Shown: one piece after another, positions 9,453-17,229 of the stretch
Position numbering within the stretch: position 1 is the stretch's first letter
Layout of the letters: each line of letters starts with the position of its first letter
Assembly: GCF_018130825.1 (NCBI RefSeq)
Contig: NZ_JAFCJS010000007.1
Span: forward strand, 186,001 to 250,000
DNA: 64,000 bases
Direction of reading: 5' to 3'
DNA from: Bradyrhizobium liaoningense
GTDB taxonomy: Bacteria; Pseudomonadota; Alphaproteobacteria; Rhizobiales; Xanthobacteraceae
Program-made: the position numbers and the translations under genes
Notes under the pieces: generated by a model
Seen by the model: the letters and a program-made list of their open reading frames with translations, nothing else
The model's database searches: none
What the model was told of the DNA's origin: nothing

Positions 9453-10034
9453 GGGCGGCGACAGCGCGGTGCTCATTGCGGTGCCCTTTCCCCTCGTGGG
9501 GGAGGGCTATCGCGGATGGCGTCCTGGTGGCGGTCTGAGCGAGCGCCTCGTCCTTCGAGACGACCGCTTCCAGCGGTCTCCGCAGGATGAGGCCAGGCAG
9601 TATTGGCCCGTTTGAAATTGCTGCCGCGCGCTCCGCCCTCATCCTGAGGGCCCGCCATCGGCGGGCGTCTCGAAGAATGTATTGCAGGCGAGCTATCCGC
9701 AGCTCTTCTCTCTTTCGGCGCTATTGGGTGCGGATGTTTGCTGCAGTGGCCTATCTGCACGAACGCATGACCATCGTGGCATATGCGCTTTGATTTTCGT
9801 GATTTCCGCGCCCTTGCCGCGTAGTCGTCGGGAAGCCGCAATCAAGGTGCAGACTTGGGATTGGCTGTGACCGCTGTCGGCGCGGCGCCGACGGGAGCGT
9901 TCGCGATGCGCGCCTGTATCCCAATTCCCACACTTCGCGCAAAAGAGCATCCGTTTGTCGCTTTTCGAACAGACGGAAAAAGCCCGCTCCGTTCCAATTC
10001 CCCAACAATCAAAAGAGCCGGTCGGGGAGACGAA
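9453..10034. other. Gene-free stretch with palindromic repeats
   Basis: No convincing gene lies between the binding-protein stop and the small ORF at 10035. The left half holds the composite palindromic repeat annotated at 9546-9678. Short ORFs on both strands in 9750-10030 look like coding shadows or part of a repeated intergenic sequence, because they lack a ribosome site and a protein-like composition. Confidence 0.5.
9546..9678 (+). repeat. Composite palindromic intergenic repeat, copy 1
   Basis: Two hairpin modules. Module A (about 9546-9593) pairs GAGACGACCGC with GCGGTCTC around a short loop and is flanked by CCTCGTCCTTC and AGGATGAGG. Module B (about 9634-9678) pairs CCCGCC with GGCGGG and is flanked by CCTCATCCTGAG and CTCGAAG. 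The same two modules occur at 62199-62331 in reverse order and orientation, with a related spacer, so the whole unit is inverted there. It resembles mosaic REP/BIME-type elements. Confidence 0.75.
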
Positions 10035-10271
10035 ATGGAACGTACCCTGTTAGTTGAGATGGCGCGCGACAAATATGTCGAGCGGTGCAAGCAACGGGCC
10101 TTCGATCATCTGGACCGAGGCGATCTCAAGAACGCGGTTACTTCGTTTGTCGGCAATATGAGCGCGCGTCCCGATTGCGAATTGCCAGCCTACCTGGCAG
10201 CGCTTGGCGCTTCGCTGCTCGGGGCGAACGATGCGTCCGGCTGGAGGATGCTGATTGAAGGATTGAGGTGA
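10035..10271 (+). CDS. Small hypothetical protein, 78 aa
   Basis: ATG at 10035 follows GGGGAGACGAA. The product is a soluble, probably helical polypeptide (KYVERCKQRAFDHLDRGDL, then a region rich in Ala and Leu ending in WRMLIEGLR). It has no signal peptide or membrane helix. The layout resembles the short conserved proteins common in Bradyrhizobium accessory regions, but no function can be assigned. A longer in-frame version from about 9855 is unlikely, because its added residues look non-coding. It lies 34 bp before another small gene and may share a transcript. Confidence 0.55.
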   Translation: MERTLLVEMARDKYVERCKQRAFDHLDRGDLKNAVTSFVGNMSARPDCELPAYLAALGASLLGANDASGWRMLIEGLR

Positions 10272-10305
10272 TGATCCGATAAATGCGGCGTGGGGAGGCG
10301 TGGGG

Positions 10306-10536
10306 ATGGCTCACTACCGAGCTTACCTTTTGGATCAGCACCACCGCGTCATAAGCGTGGCCAAATTGCAGTGTGCCGACGAGCAGGAAGCACGAGAACG
10401 TGCTGCGCAACTGGTCGATGTCAACGACGTTGAGCTATGGCAGCTCGACCGCCGTATTGCGGTGTTTGAGGCCCCCACGAGCCGAACTTCGCAGGCTCCG
10501 GGAAAGGGAAAGCCGTGGCGCCCTAAAGACAAATGA
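10306..10536 (+). CDS. Small conserved-type protein, 76 aa
   Basis: ATG 10306 has a strong GGGGAGG site 7 bp upstream, which favours it over the GTG at 10300. The sequence (MAHYRAYLLDQHHRVISVAK, then CADEQEARERAAQLVDVNDVELWQLDRRIAVFE) matches the style of a very common rhizobial small-protein family: two beta strands, an Ala/Glu-rich helix and a VELW strand. The C-terminal tail is basic and Pro/Lys-rich. The family's function is unknown to me. Confidence 0.65.
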   Translation: MAHYRAYLLDQHHRVISVAKLQCADEQEARERAAQLVDVNDVELWQLDRRIAVFEAPTSRTSQAPGKGKPWRPKDK

Positions 10537-10682
10537 GGCGTGCGTGCCGGTGCGCGAATCCCGCGAGTTGAATTCGTGGAGACAACTCCCGGCGGCGCCG
10601 CGCCGTCCGCGGATTTTTCCGGCCAGATGCTTCCGGTTCCTGTCGGGAACTACGTGGTCGATCGTCGCTGTGCGCTGGCCGC

Positions 10683-10696
10683 TTGATTTAGATCAA
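10683..10696 (+). promoter_or_regulatory. FixK/FNR box (anaerobox), perfect palindrome
   Basis: TTGAT-ttag-ATCAA matches the FNR/FixK consensus TTGAT-N4-ATCAA exactly. It is centred 117 bp upstream of the Gly-rich protein gene at 10807. A class II FixK promoter would then start near 10731, giving a leader of about 75 nt. No other gene start lies nearby on either strand. Confidence 0.7.
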
Positions 10697-10806
10697 GCTC
10701 GAGACGACGAAATGCCAAATGCATGCGCCGGTGCCGTCGCCGTTGGCGCGGGCATCACCCGCAAAGGCCAGCGGATCGATGGCGCCTCACCATCAGGAGG
10801 AAGCTC

Positions 10807-11313
10807 ATGGTTCGCTATGGTCTGATTGGTTTCGCGGCAGCTATCCTCGTCGCTGCCAGCCTGGTGCCCGATGACGCGTTTGCTCGCCGTGGTGGAGGTG
10901 GCGGCGGCTTTCGCGGTGGAGGAGGAGGATTTCATGGCGGCGGCATGCGCGCCGGTAGCTTTCACGGCGGCGGCATGCGTGCTGCCCACGTTGGGCGAGG
11001 CGGGGCTTATGCCGGACGCATCCACGGCGGTCGCGGCTATGGCGTGGCCGGAGGAGTTCGGCCGTCGCATCCGATAGCAGGCCGCCCGATTGCAGGTCGA
11101 CCCGGCTATCCGGGACGCCCGATCGCTGGTCGCCCGGGCTACGGCGGCGGCTACTACCGCCCGGGCTTGGGCTATGGTGCTGCCGCGGTGGGCGCCGCCG
11201 CTGCCTACGGAGCCTACGGTTACTACAACAACAACTACAACAGCGGCTGCTACTACGACACCAACGGCAGCTACGTCTGTCCGGGTCAGTATCAGTATCA
11301 GTATCAGTATTGA
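10807..11313 (+). CDS. Secreted Gly-rich repetitive protein
   Basis: 168 residues from ATG 10807, with AGGAGG 6 bp upstream. A Sec signal peptide (residues 1-27, ending DDAFA) precedes a low-complexity mature protein. It has a Gly/Arg/Phe-rich part with repeated FHGGGMRA units, then repeated GRPIAGRPGY units, a Tyr/Asn-rich part with two cysteines, and a C-terminal QYQYQYQY run encoded by four CAGTAT repeats. Such proteins are exported to the periplasm or surface, but no enzymatic function is suggested. A perfect FixK box upstream implies induction at low oxygen. Repeat number may vary between strains. Confidence 0.8.
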   Translation: MVRYGLIGFAAAILVAASLVPDDAFARRGGGGGGFRGGGGGFHGGGMRAGSFHGGGMRAAHVGRGGAYAGRIHGGRGYGVAGGVRPSHPIAGRPIAGRPGYPGRPIAGRPGYGGGYYRPGLGYGAAAVGAAAAYGAYGYYNNNYNSGCYYDTNGSYVCPGQYQYQYQY

Positions 11314-11489
11314 GAAGACCAGGTGAGCACGGACGGCGGTGATCGAGGGCCGCCGCCTGTTCTTGGCATTCTCGCCGCCGATTGCTCCGGATAAGAGGCG
11401 AACCTGTTGGGCCGGCGCTTCAGGCTGTTTCTGCAATCGAATTTGTAGCCTTCAATCAGCTTTTGTCGCGGTTAACCGGTCCCGCGGGC

Positions 11490-11924
11490 TCAGGAGGCGC
11501 ATGCGCGATACATCGCCTGCAGCGGGTTTCCGCGGAGGAATATGGTCCGGGGCGTCAAGCCGCCGCGACGGGCGATCCAGCGTCGCACCGGTGCGGGATA
11601 CATGAGATACATCATACGCGTCGCGCCGGCGTTCGTGACAGCCCGTCCGCGAGGACCAATATCCCATGCGGCGTGGAACGCCAGCTCGGCCCGCGAAGTC
11701 ACGCAAATCCTTTCGGCGGGCAGGCTCGCCAGGACAATCGTGCAAGCCGACGCGCAGAAACCGTCGATGATGACACGCTGGCCCGAAGCGCGCAGCCGTT
11801 CATACTTGTATACGTACTTCCCGATCGATCCGCCTCGATCGTCTGTGATCCGCACGGCGGCATCGCTGGAGCGCGATCCGGCGACCATGAGTGCTGCGAT
11901 GACAAGCCTCATCCAGCGTTTCAT
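11490..11924 (-). CDS. Small exported protein with ClpP-like motif, unknown function
   Basis: 144 residues. An N-terminal signal peptide (about residues 1-23, ending SSDAA) precedes a mature part with GGSIGKYVYKYERLRASGQ, then VIIDGFCASACTIVLASLP. This resembles the GG-x-x-x and S-A-C blocks of ClpP/crotonase-like periplasmic proteins found in rhizobia. The serine of an SA(C/S) motif is present, but a full catalytic triad cannot be confirmed. A perfect FixK box is centred 61 bp upstream of the start, so low-oxygen induction is likely. It converges on the Gly-rich protein gene. Confidence 0.65.
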   Translation of the reverse strand: MKRWMRLVIAALMVAGSRSSDAAVRITDDRGGSIGKYVYKYERLRASGQRVIIDGFCASACTIVLASLPAERICVTSRAELAFHAAWDIGPRGRAVTNAGATRMMYLMYPAPVRRWIARRGGLTPRTIFLRGNPLQAMYRACAS

Positions 11925-12291
11925 GCCGAGCCCCTGCGCGTTGCCTGATCAATCCTCTTGAATCAGGCGTCGGTTGGCTTGATCCAGATCAACCAACTCG
12001 AAAACACGCCGACATCGGCGCGAGGTTGCCGAGCTTGCGGTTGACCGCGTGGAATGGCGCGCGGATGGCTTCCTGGTTGGTGCGACCGAACACGGCTGGC
12101 ATCTCCTGTCAGAAGGAAGCGCGATCAACTTTTGGTCGCTCCGGCAACCTCCACGCCCGCGAGGAGATTTGTCAGAGACATTGTCCCAATTAGACCCGTG
12201 TCCTCGACTTGATGTCGTCGAACCCCAAAGTATCTAGATTGAAGTCGGGAGTGTTGACTAGCCGGGTTGCGGCTCTCGCGGGGAATAAGCA
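11925..12291. other. Intergenic stretch with a FixK box and a hairpin
   Basis: Apart from the FixK box at 11979, the region has a perfect 7-bp inverted repeat (GCCTGAT 11943-11949, ATCAGGC 11962-11968) between that box and the minus-strand start. Short ORFs at 12049-12237 have no ribosome site and non-protein-like composition. Confidence 0.5.
11979..11992 (-). promoter_or_regulatory. FixK/FNR box (anaerobox), perfect palindrome
   Basis: TTGAT-ccag-ATCAA, within a wider near-palindrome bounded by TTGG and CCAA. The centre is 61 bp upstream of the minus-strand start at 11924. With FixK spacing (about 41 bp to the transcript start) the leader would be about 20 nt, an almost ideal class II arrangement. 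Confidence 0.75.
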
Positions 12292-12485
12292 ATGAAGGAA
12301 ATGCAGGCCCAGCTAGAACTGCTCCGCGCGCAAATCGCCGAATGCGAGCGGCTTCAGAAAGCTGCCAAGAGCGCGACACATTCACGAGATTGCTCGCTCG
12401 CTACCGGGCGATCGCCGTGGAGTTGGAGCGAGCAATAGCAAGAATGCCACCGGCTCGCGGTACTTTCCTTGGACCGCAAAGCTGA
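12292..12485 (+). pseudogene. Small helical protein gene broken by a frameshift
   Basis: The ATG frame gives MKEMQAQLELLRAQIAECER and LQKAAKSA, then turns into non-protein-like sequence and stops. The frame one base away continues convincingly with TFTRLLARYRAIAVELERAI and ARMPPARGTF up to the stop at 12483-12485. Together these form one amphipathic helical small protein of about 64 residues, of a type common in Bradyrhizobium. One base is missing near 12365-12385. Either the gene is decayed or the base call is wrong. Confidence 0.6.
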
Positions 12486-12717
12486 GGAACCCCATCCGCA
12501 AGAACAAGAAGAACGGTAAGGCCCACCTGAATGCAGCCTCTTCGTGCTCTTCATCCAATGTGACCTGTTGGCCCAGTTGTGCTCGAACGATTTGAAGTCG
12601 TAACGAATTCGAATCACGTCCGGAGAGTGAAAATTAGTTCTGCGCCATAATCGTAATGACTCCGTCGTAAAAAAAGAAAATAAGGTGCAAAAAACAAAAA
12701 ATAGCTGGGAGGAGCAA

Positions 12718-12957
12718 ATGGATACTGCGAGTCGCCTGCGCGCGATGGCGTCGCTGTGCCGTCAGACAGCCGCGCATCATCCTGATCGAAGTTGGAAGCT
12801 GCTCGCCGAAGCTGAGTATTGGGAGCATTTGGCCAACGATACGCCGCCCGATGATTTCGAACTTTGCCAAGTTGGCTCACCGCCTCATGGAGAGCGCAGT
12901 CTCACGCAACCGGCCGCGGCCGTCGCAGGGGAAGTGCAAGACAGCATAGTTTGTTAG
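12718..12957 (+). CDS. Small conserved-type protein, 79 aa
   Basis: ATG 12718 has a good GGGAGGAG site. The product starts MDTASRLRAMASLCRQTAAH, then SWKLLAEAEYWEHLA. This helical pattern belongs to a widespread rhizobial small-protein family of unknown function. The C-terminal third is variable and may have drifted. The 100 bp upstream are strongly A-rich compared with the rest of the window and could hold the promoter. Confidence 0.6.
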   Translation: MDTASRLRAMASLCRQTAAHHPDRSWKLLAEAEYWEHLANDTPPDDFELCQVGSPPHGERSLTQPAAAVAGEVQDSIVC

Positions 12958-13264
12958 CTTCTATATGCCTAACTGGAAGCGTGCCGATTACCGCCGATTG
13001 CGGCACATTGGAATGGGAATGCCGGCCCCGGCTGTTACCCCATCCTGCGGCTGGGGCCGTTTTGAACTTTCAAACTCCAACGACAACCATGTTGAGAGGC
13101 AGCGCTATAGCGCTATTTGGAATGGGCATCTCTTCTCAGCCTGATCGAGCGCTGTTCTGTGGCCGCAATACTGATGCCGCGGTCAGGGTTGTGCGGGAGA
13201 TCAGCCGAGCCTAGAGGCGCTTCAGGAACTACCCGTGCGCTCAACGCCCTGCTGCCAGGGACAG
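12958..13264. other. Intergenic stretch, no gene seen
   Basis: Only the terminator-like hairpin at 13023-13063 was recognised. ORFs on both strands here lack ribosome sites and look like coding shadows. Confidence 0.5.
13023..13063 (+). terminator. Candidate Rho-independent terminator
   Basis: A 7-bp stem CGGCCCC/GGGGCCG, extended by imperfect pairs toward the loop, is followed directly by TTTT. It lies 66 bp after the stop of the 79-aa gene. The T run is short and the loop is long, so efficiency is uncertain. Confidence 0.4.
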
Positions 13265-13429
13265 CTACTTCTTCAACAGTATTCCGATGCTCCGCGCCAT
13301 TCGTCGCACCGACCCGGCGTGACGGCCCAATTCGGCGGCTATCTTCGATGTGCCAACGCCCTGCCGGGCGAGCCTGATCAATCGGCGAACCTCCTGCTCG
13401 GCCCATTGCTTTGGCTTCGGTGCTTTCAT
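13265..13429 (-). CDS. Small helix-turn-helix protein, 54 aa
   Basis: From ATG 13429 the product reads MKAPKPKQWAEQEVRRLIRL, then ARQGVGTSKIAAELGR and HAGSVRRMARSIG. The centre is a classic helix-turn-helix (TSKIAAELGRHAGSVRRMA) with a basic surface, similar to the short SANT/Myb-like or resolvase-type DNA-binding proteins frequent in Bradyrhizobium. A GTG 18 bp upstream is the alternative start. The target is unknown. Standing alone, it could be a small regulator or a remnant of a mobile-element protein. Confidence 0.6.
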   Translation of the reverse strand: MKAPKPKQWAEQEVRRLIRLARQGVGTSKIAAELGRHAGSVRRMARSIGILLKK

Positions 13430-13877
13430 GGCGGTGCTCGACTGCACCAGTTAACCAGCAGGGTGATGGGCCGGCACTTGGGAAATTTACGGGTGGTGAT
13501 TGCTCCCAATCGACATCCGACGCCTGGCAACCGCCACGAGGCACACGGCTGCGCGCAACGGCTATGCCGCTTGCTCGCGCGCCTCTCACCTGGATGTCGT
13601 CTGATGACTCATGGCTAAACTGCGTGGGTTGCTGCCGTTGAAGTCCCAGCCGCAGGTCAGCGCCGCCGCGCCAACGATCCAAACGCCGTTCGCGCCGGTT
13701 TTGCCTCCCAGAGGAGAAAGAGGATAATGCCCGGAATTCGGAATAATAGCATTATACCCCTGTGTTGCCCGACGTGTCAAAGGGGCCGTGGCTATCTGCG
13801 TAAGCCGTTGATTGTGTTATCGCCGGCTACTGTGCATGGGGTTGTTTTCGCATTTTTGTTTGTTGGGGATGAATAGG
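13430..13877. other. Gene-free stretch before the hydantoinase operon end
   Basis: No supported gene. The right part is the repeat at 13734-13869. ORFs on the minus strand in 13586-13780 run through that repeat and are not protein-like. Confidence 0.5.
13734..13869 (-). repeat. About 130-bp downstream-of-gene repeat, copy 1
   Basis: Read on the minus strand it begins about 8 bp after the hydantoinase stop. It contains a block with GCGAAAACAACCCCATGC and AGTAGCCGG, then GATAA, TCAACGGCTTACGC, a GTCGGGCAA block, ACAGGGGTATA and GCTATTATTCCGAA. The same series, largely identical, occurs at 57361-57490, again about 8 bp after a stop codon and in the same orientation to its upstream gene. Confidence 0.8.
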
Positions 13878-15431
13878 CTATGCCGCCGCCGGCAGATACG
13901 GATCGGCGATCGCCCCTGCAACACGCACCCGCACACGCAGCGCATTGCCGGGCAGATACGCAATCGGCATGTCCTCGACGTCGACGGTCTTGAGGCTGTC
14001 GCGCGCCGCTCCCGCCTGGACGGCGCGGTCGGCCGCGATGTCGCGCGCGGCTGCGATGGCATCCTCGCGGCTGAGATCGCGGAACACCTGATCGGCTTCG
14101 CCAGAGACCTGCGCGATCGCTGCGCCGACCGCATTGGCGCAGTCGCCATGTGGCACGCGCACGATCTCGGAAATGCCCGGAAGGCGATCCGGCACCAGGA
14201 AGGCGCCGCCGCCGACCGCGAGCAGCGGCACGTCGCCGGCTTCGGTCTTCATGCGGTCGATGTCTTCCTCCAGCTTGCGCCAGGCATCGCGCAGCGCGGC
14301 CCCGATCAGGCGCTTCGGCAAGTTCGCGACGCGCGAGCGGTCGCCGATGTCGATCAGGCCGGCCGCGACCGCAATGTCGGTGGCGGTGAGGCGCGAGCCG
14401 CCGAACACCAGCGCATCTGACGTCAGGCGATAGCCGACGCTGAGCGGGCCGACGCGGACCGGGTCCTCGTCGACATGGCTGCCGCCGCCGAGCCCGATCG
14501 AGAGCAGATCGGGCATCCGGAACAGCGTGCGCACGCCGCCGACCTCGACGACCGCATTGGCTTCGCGCGGAAAGCCGTGACGCAGCTGGCCGATGTCGCT
14601 GGTGGTGCCGCCGACGTCGACCACCATGGCATCGTCGAGGCCGGACAGATGCGCGGCGCCGCGCATGGAGTTGGTGGCGCCGGAGGCGAAGCTCATCACC
14701 GGGAAGGCGGTGGCGATCTCGGCCTGCATCACCGTGCCGTCGTTCTGGGTCAGGAACAGCGGCGCATCGATGCCGCTGTCGGCGATCGCCTTGCGGAAGG
14801 CCGCGACCGTGGTGACGGCGAGATCGTGCAGCGAGGCATTGAGCAGCGCCGCGTTCTCGCGCTCGAGCAGGCCGATGCGGCCGAGATCGTGCGACAGCGT
14901 CACCGCGACGTCGGGGCAGATCTCGGCGAGGATCTCGCGCGCCGTGGTCTCGCAGGAGGGATCGAGCGGGGAGAAGCTCGAGCATACCGCGACCGAGCGC
15001 AGGCCGGCGTCCTTGATCTTTCGCGCGGCGTTCTTGAGGCCGGCGACATCCAACGGCATGAACGGACGGCCGTCGTAATCGTGCCCGCCTTCCAGCATGA
15101 AGATCTCACCGTTGACGAGGGAGGCGAGATCCGTCGGCCAGTCGCAGAACGGCGGCAGCGAGGCGCTTGCGGGCATGCCGATGCGGATCGCACCGATCTT
15201 CTGCACGTGGCGGCGCTGCACCACGGCGTTGATGAAATGCGTGGTGCCGATCACGACCGCGTCGACCTTCACCGCGGCGGCAGGCTCCGCGCGCAGCGCC
15301 TTCAGCGCGTCCAGAATGCCCGAGGTCACATCCGCGGTGGTCGGCCGCTTGACCGAATGAACGACCTTCTCGTCGACGATCAAAACGGCGTCCGTGTTGG
15401 TGCCGCCGACATCGATGCCAATACGCTTCAT
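13878..15431 (-). CDS. Hydantoinase/oxoprolinase-family protein
   Basis: 517 residues. The N-terminal GIDVGGTNTDAVLI and the central DVGGTTSDIG are the phosphate-binding loops of the actin-like ATPase fold used by HyuA/5-oxoprolinase enzymes. The family performs ATP-dependent opening of cyclic amides (hydantoins, oxoproline) or related carboxylations. At 517 residues it is shorter than HyuA or acetone-carboxylase alpha chains of about 700, and no HyuB partner is present. It is the last gene of the minus-strand IclR-ABC-AroM-DUF917 operon, 6 bp after DUF917, so it probably acts on the imported compound. Confidence 0.85.
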   Translation of the reverse strand: MKRIGIDVGGTNTDAVLIVDEKVVHSVKRPTTADVTSGILDALKALRAEPAAAVKVDAVVIGTTHFINAVVQRRHVQKIGAIRIGMPASASLPPFCDWPTDLASLVNGEIFMLEGGHDYDGRPFMPLDVAGLKNAARKIKDAGLRSVAVCSSFSPLDPSCETTAREILAEICPDVAVTLSHDLGRIGLLERENAALLNASLHDLAVTTVAAFRKAIADSGIDAPLFLTQNDGTVMQAEIATAFPVMSFASGATNSMRGAAHLSGLDDAMVVDVGGTTSDIGQLRHGFPREANAVVEVGGVRTLFRMPDLLSIGLGGGSHVDEDPVRVGPLSVGYRLTSDALVFGGSRLTATDIAVAAGLIDIGDRSRVANLPKRLIGAALRDAWRKLEEDIDRMKTEAGDVPLLAVGGGAFLVPDRLPGISEIVRVPHGDCANAVGAAIAQVSGEADQVFRDLSREDAIAAARDIAADRAVQAGAARDSLKTVDVEDMPIAYLPGNALRVRVRVAGAIADPYLPAAA

Positions 15432-15437
15432 GGGATC

Positions 15438-16544
15438 TTAAGCTCCGACTGCTGCGGGCGAGAAGAGGGAACGGAAATCGAGGTCGTAGCCGAAGGCGCG
15501 CGGGCCGACGAATTCGAGACCGCGCTGGCTCGTCAGCACCGGCGGTGCGGGCAGGGCCACGACGGTGACGCGCTGGCCATAGCGAATGGTCTCGGTGCCG
15601 ATGCCGTGGCCGTTGACGCTGTCGAGCACGCAGATCAGATCGGGCGAGGTCGCGATCGCCTCCTCATCACGCCAGGCCACGATCCATTCGTTCTGGAACG
15701 AGAGTTTTAGCTTTGTGCCGCGATCCGCGTCGCTGCCGTCCACCATCGCTGTGCCACGCAGGAATCCCTCGGTTGTCCGTCGCGCAACGTCAACAATCTT
15801 GCCGGTGAAGAGCTTCTTGCCGCCCTCGGTCGCGAGCAGCGCCGCGATCGGATCCTCGTGGCGGCGGTTCGCCTCCTGCACGGCGCGGCCGATGCGGATC
15901 GCCTTGGTGGTGGTGAAATGGATGCCCCAGTCCTTGACCTCGCGCCCCGTGCGCGGCGCCTTGCTGGTCGAGGCGATCGAGCCCATCTCGACGCAGATCT
16001 TGCGGCTCGCCCGCTCCATCCACTTCCAGGTAGGCACCTTGGTCACGACCGCCTCGATGCCGCGGGGATCGTAGAGCGTGCAAGGGTAGGGACGCAGGCC
16101 ACCGATCGCGACCGAGGTCATCTGCGCCTCGGGGAAAGCGCGGCCCATGCAATCGGCGTCGACCACGGGAATGCCGAGATGGGCGGCCGCCATCAGCGCC
16201 TGCACGCCGTTGCCACCGCCGATCTCGACCGACATCACCGCGCGGAACTTGATGTTGTTGATCTCCTCCTGCATGCGCACGGCGCGCGCGATGTTGCGGC
16301 TGTCGGCGAGGCGCTCCTGTCCGACCAGCGGCGCGCCCATGTTGGAGACCACCGCGACCCAGTCCTCGTCGTCGAGGTCGAGCGGCGACATCAATTGTAC
16401 GCGGTGGCCTTCGGCGTAGAGCCGGCGCAGATTGAGCAGGCCGAGATAGGGGCTGCCGCCGCCGCCGGTGCCGAGAATCCAGGCGCCGACCGCGAGCGCC
16501 TCGATCTCCTCGAGGGTGATCGTCTTCAATTCCACCTTGCTCAC
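15438..16544 (-). CDS. DUF917-family protein
   Basis: 368 residues from a GTG start overlapping the AroM stop (GTGA). The N-terminal GTGGGGSPYLG loop and the EIGGGNGVQALMAA segment are hallmarks of the DUF917 family, which is usually found beside hydantoinase-type genes. No catalytic mechanism is established to my knowledge. Gly-rich loops and acidic residues (PVVDADCMGRAFPE) suggest a nucleotide or metal site. The close pairing with the next gene suggests both work on the same substrate. Confidence 0.85.
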   Translation of the reverse strand: MSKVELKTITLEEIEALAVGAWILGTGGGGSPYLGLLNLRRLYAEGHRVQLMSPLDLDDEDWVAVVSNMGAPLVGQERLADSRNIARAVRMQEEINNIKFRAVMSVEIGGGNGVQALMAAAHLGIPVVDADCMGRAFPEAQMTSVAIGGLRPYPCTLYDPRGIEAVVTKVPTWKWMERASRKICVEMGSIASTSKAPRTGREVKDWGIHFTTTKAIRIGRAVQEANRRHEDPIAALLATEGGKKLFTGKIVDVARRTTEGFLRGTAMVDGSDADRGTKLKLSFQNEWIVAWRDEEAIATSPDLICVLDSVNGHGIGTETIRYGQRVTVVALPAPPVLTSQRGLEFVGPRAFGYDLDFRSLFSPAAVGA

Positions 16545-17227
16545 GATACCAGCTCCTCGACGATGCGGGCCGCGGCGGCGATGCCGAGGATAACAGGGCC
16601 CGGATAGGCCTTGCGCACGCGCGCCTTGTTGGCGCTGGTGTAGCTGATGCAGTCCATCACCACGAGATCGGGCTCGAGGTCGGCCATCGTGCGCGCGGCT
16701 TCGTCGACGGCGGCCTCGCTGGAGCCGGGGCGCAGCGTGATGCCGACGACTTCGACGCCCTCGCGCTGCCATTTCTTGTCGATCAGCGCGGTCTGCTCGG
16801 GTAGCGGCGAGAACACGCCGAGCCGGCCCTTCGGCAGCACGGCCTCGACGATATTATGCAGGACGGCCGACGGCAGGATGACAAGCCCGTCGGCGGCGAG
16901 GTTGGGGAATTTTCCGGTGCAGGCCATCAGCGTCACGCCGACGCCCTCATGCTTGAAGCGCGTGATCTGCTGGCTCGCGCGCCGCTCCACTTCCTTCTTG
17001 CTGATGGTGACGCCGTCGCCGTTCGGCAGCAGCGTGAACAGCGTGTCGTAGCCGTCCATCGGCGGAATGGCGTCGATCTCGGCGCGGCTCATGCCGTCGA
17101 GCGCGCCGCGCAGCTCGATCTGGATGCCCGGCGACAGCACGGCTGCGATCTCGGCAGCGACGGTCGGGCGCGGACTCTGGCCGATCACGACCACTCCGAT
17201 GCGCTGGTGCTTCAATGGCATGTTCAT
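16541..17227 (-). CDS. AroM-family protein
   Basis: 228 residues from ATG 17227, with an AGGA site 6 bp upstream. The start GVVVIGQSPRPTVAAEI and the segments LPNGDGVTISKKEVE, LMACTGKFP and VMDCISYT match the AroM family. The Cys residues in MACTGKF and MDCISY recall the paired cysteines of Asp/Glu/hydantoin racemases, to which AroM appears structurally related. Such a racemase-like role would suit the hydantoinase and DUF917 neighbours. This is an inference: AroM itself has no proven activity. It follows the ABC ATPase by 2 bp. Confidence 0.85.
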   Translation of the reverse strand: MNMPLKHQRIGVVVIGQSPRPTVAAEIAAVLSPGIQIELRGALDGMSRAEIDAIPPMDGYDTLFTLLPNGDGVTISKKEVERRASQQITRFKHEGVGVTLMACTGKFPNLAADGLVILPSAVLHNIVEAVLPKGRLGVFSPLPEQTALIDKKWQREGVEVVGITLRPGSSEAAVDEAARTMADLEPDLVVMDCISYTSANKARVRKAYPGPVILGIAAAARIVEELVS

Positions 17228-17229
17228 GT

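Noticed and set aside
9751..10090. Two minus-strand ORFs of 82-85 residues
   Set aside because: They resemble translated intergenic repeat sequence (basic, Ser/Arg-rich) and overlap each other and the upstream region of a plausible plus-strand gene.
12049..12237. 62-residue ORF downstream of the 11979 FixK box
   Set aside because: No ribosome site and no protein-like pattern. The box is much better placed for the minus-strand gene.
13586..13780. 64-residue minus-strand ORF
   Set aside because: Half of it is the 130-bp repeat, and the rest is not protein-like. It ends up translating the repeat, not a gene.
14475..15710. 411-residue open frame antisense to the hydantoinase
   Set aside because: Opposite a recognisable enzyme and rich in Arg, Gly and Ala; no ribosome site or domain.
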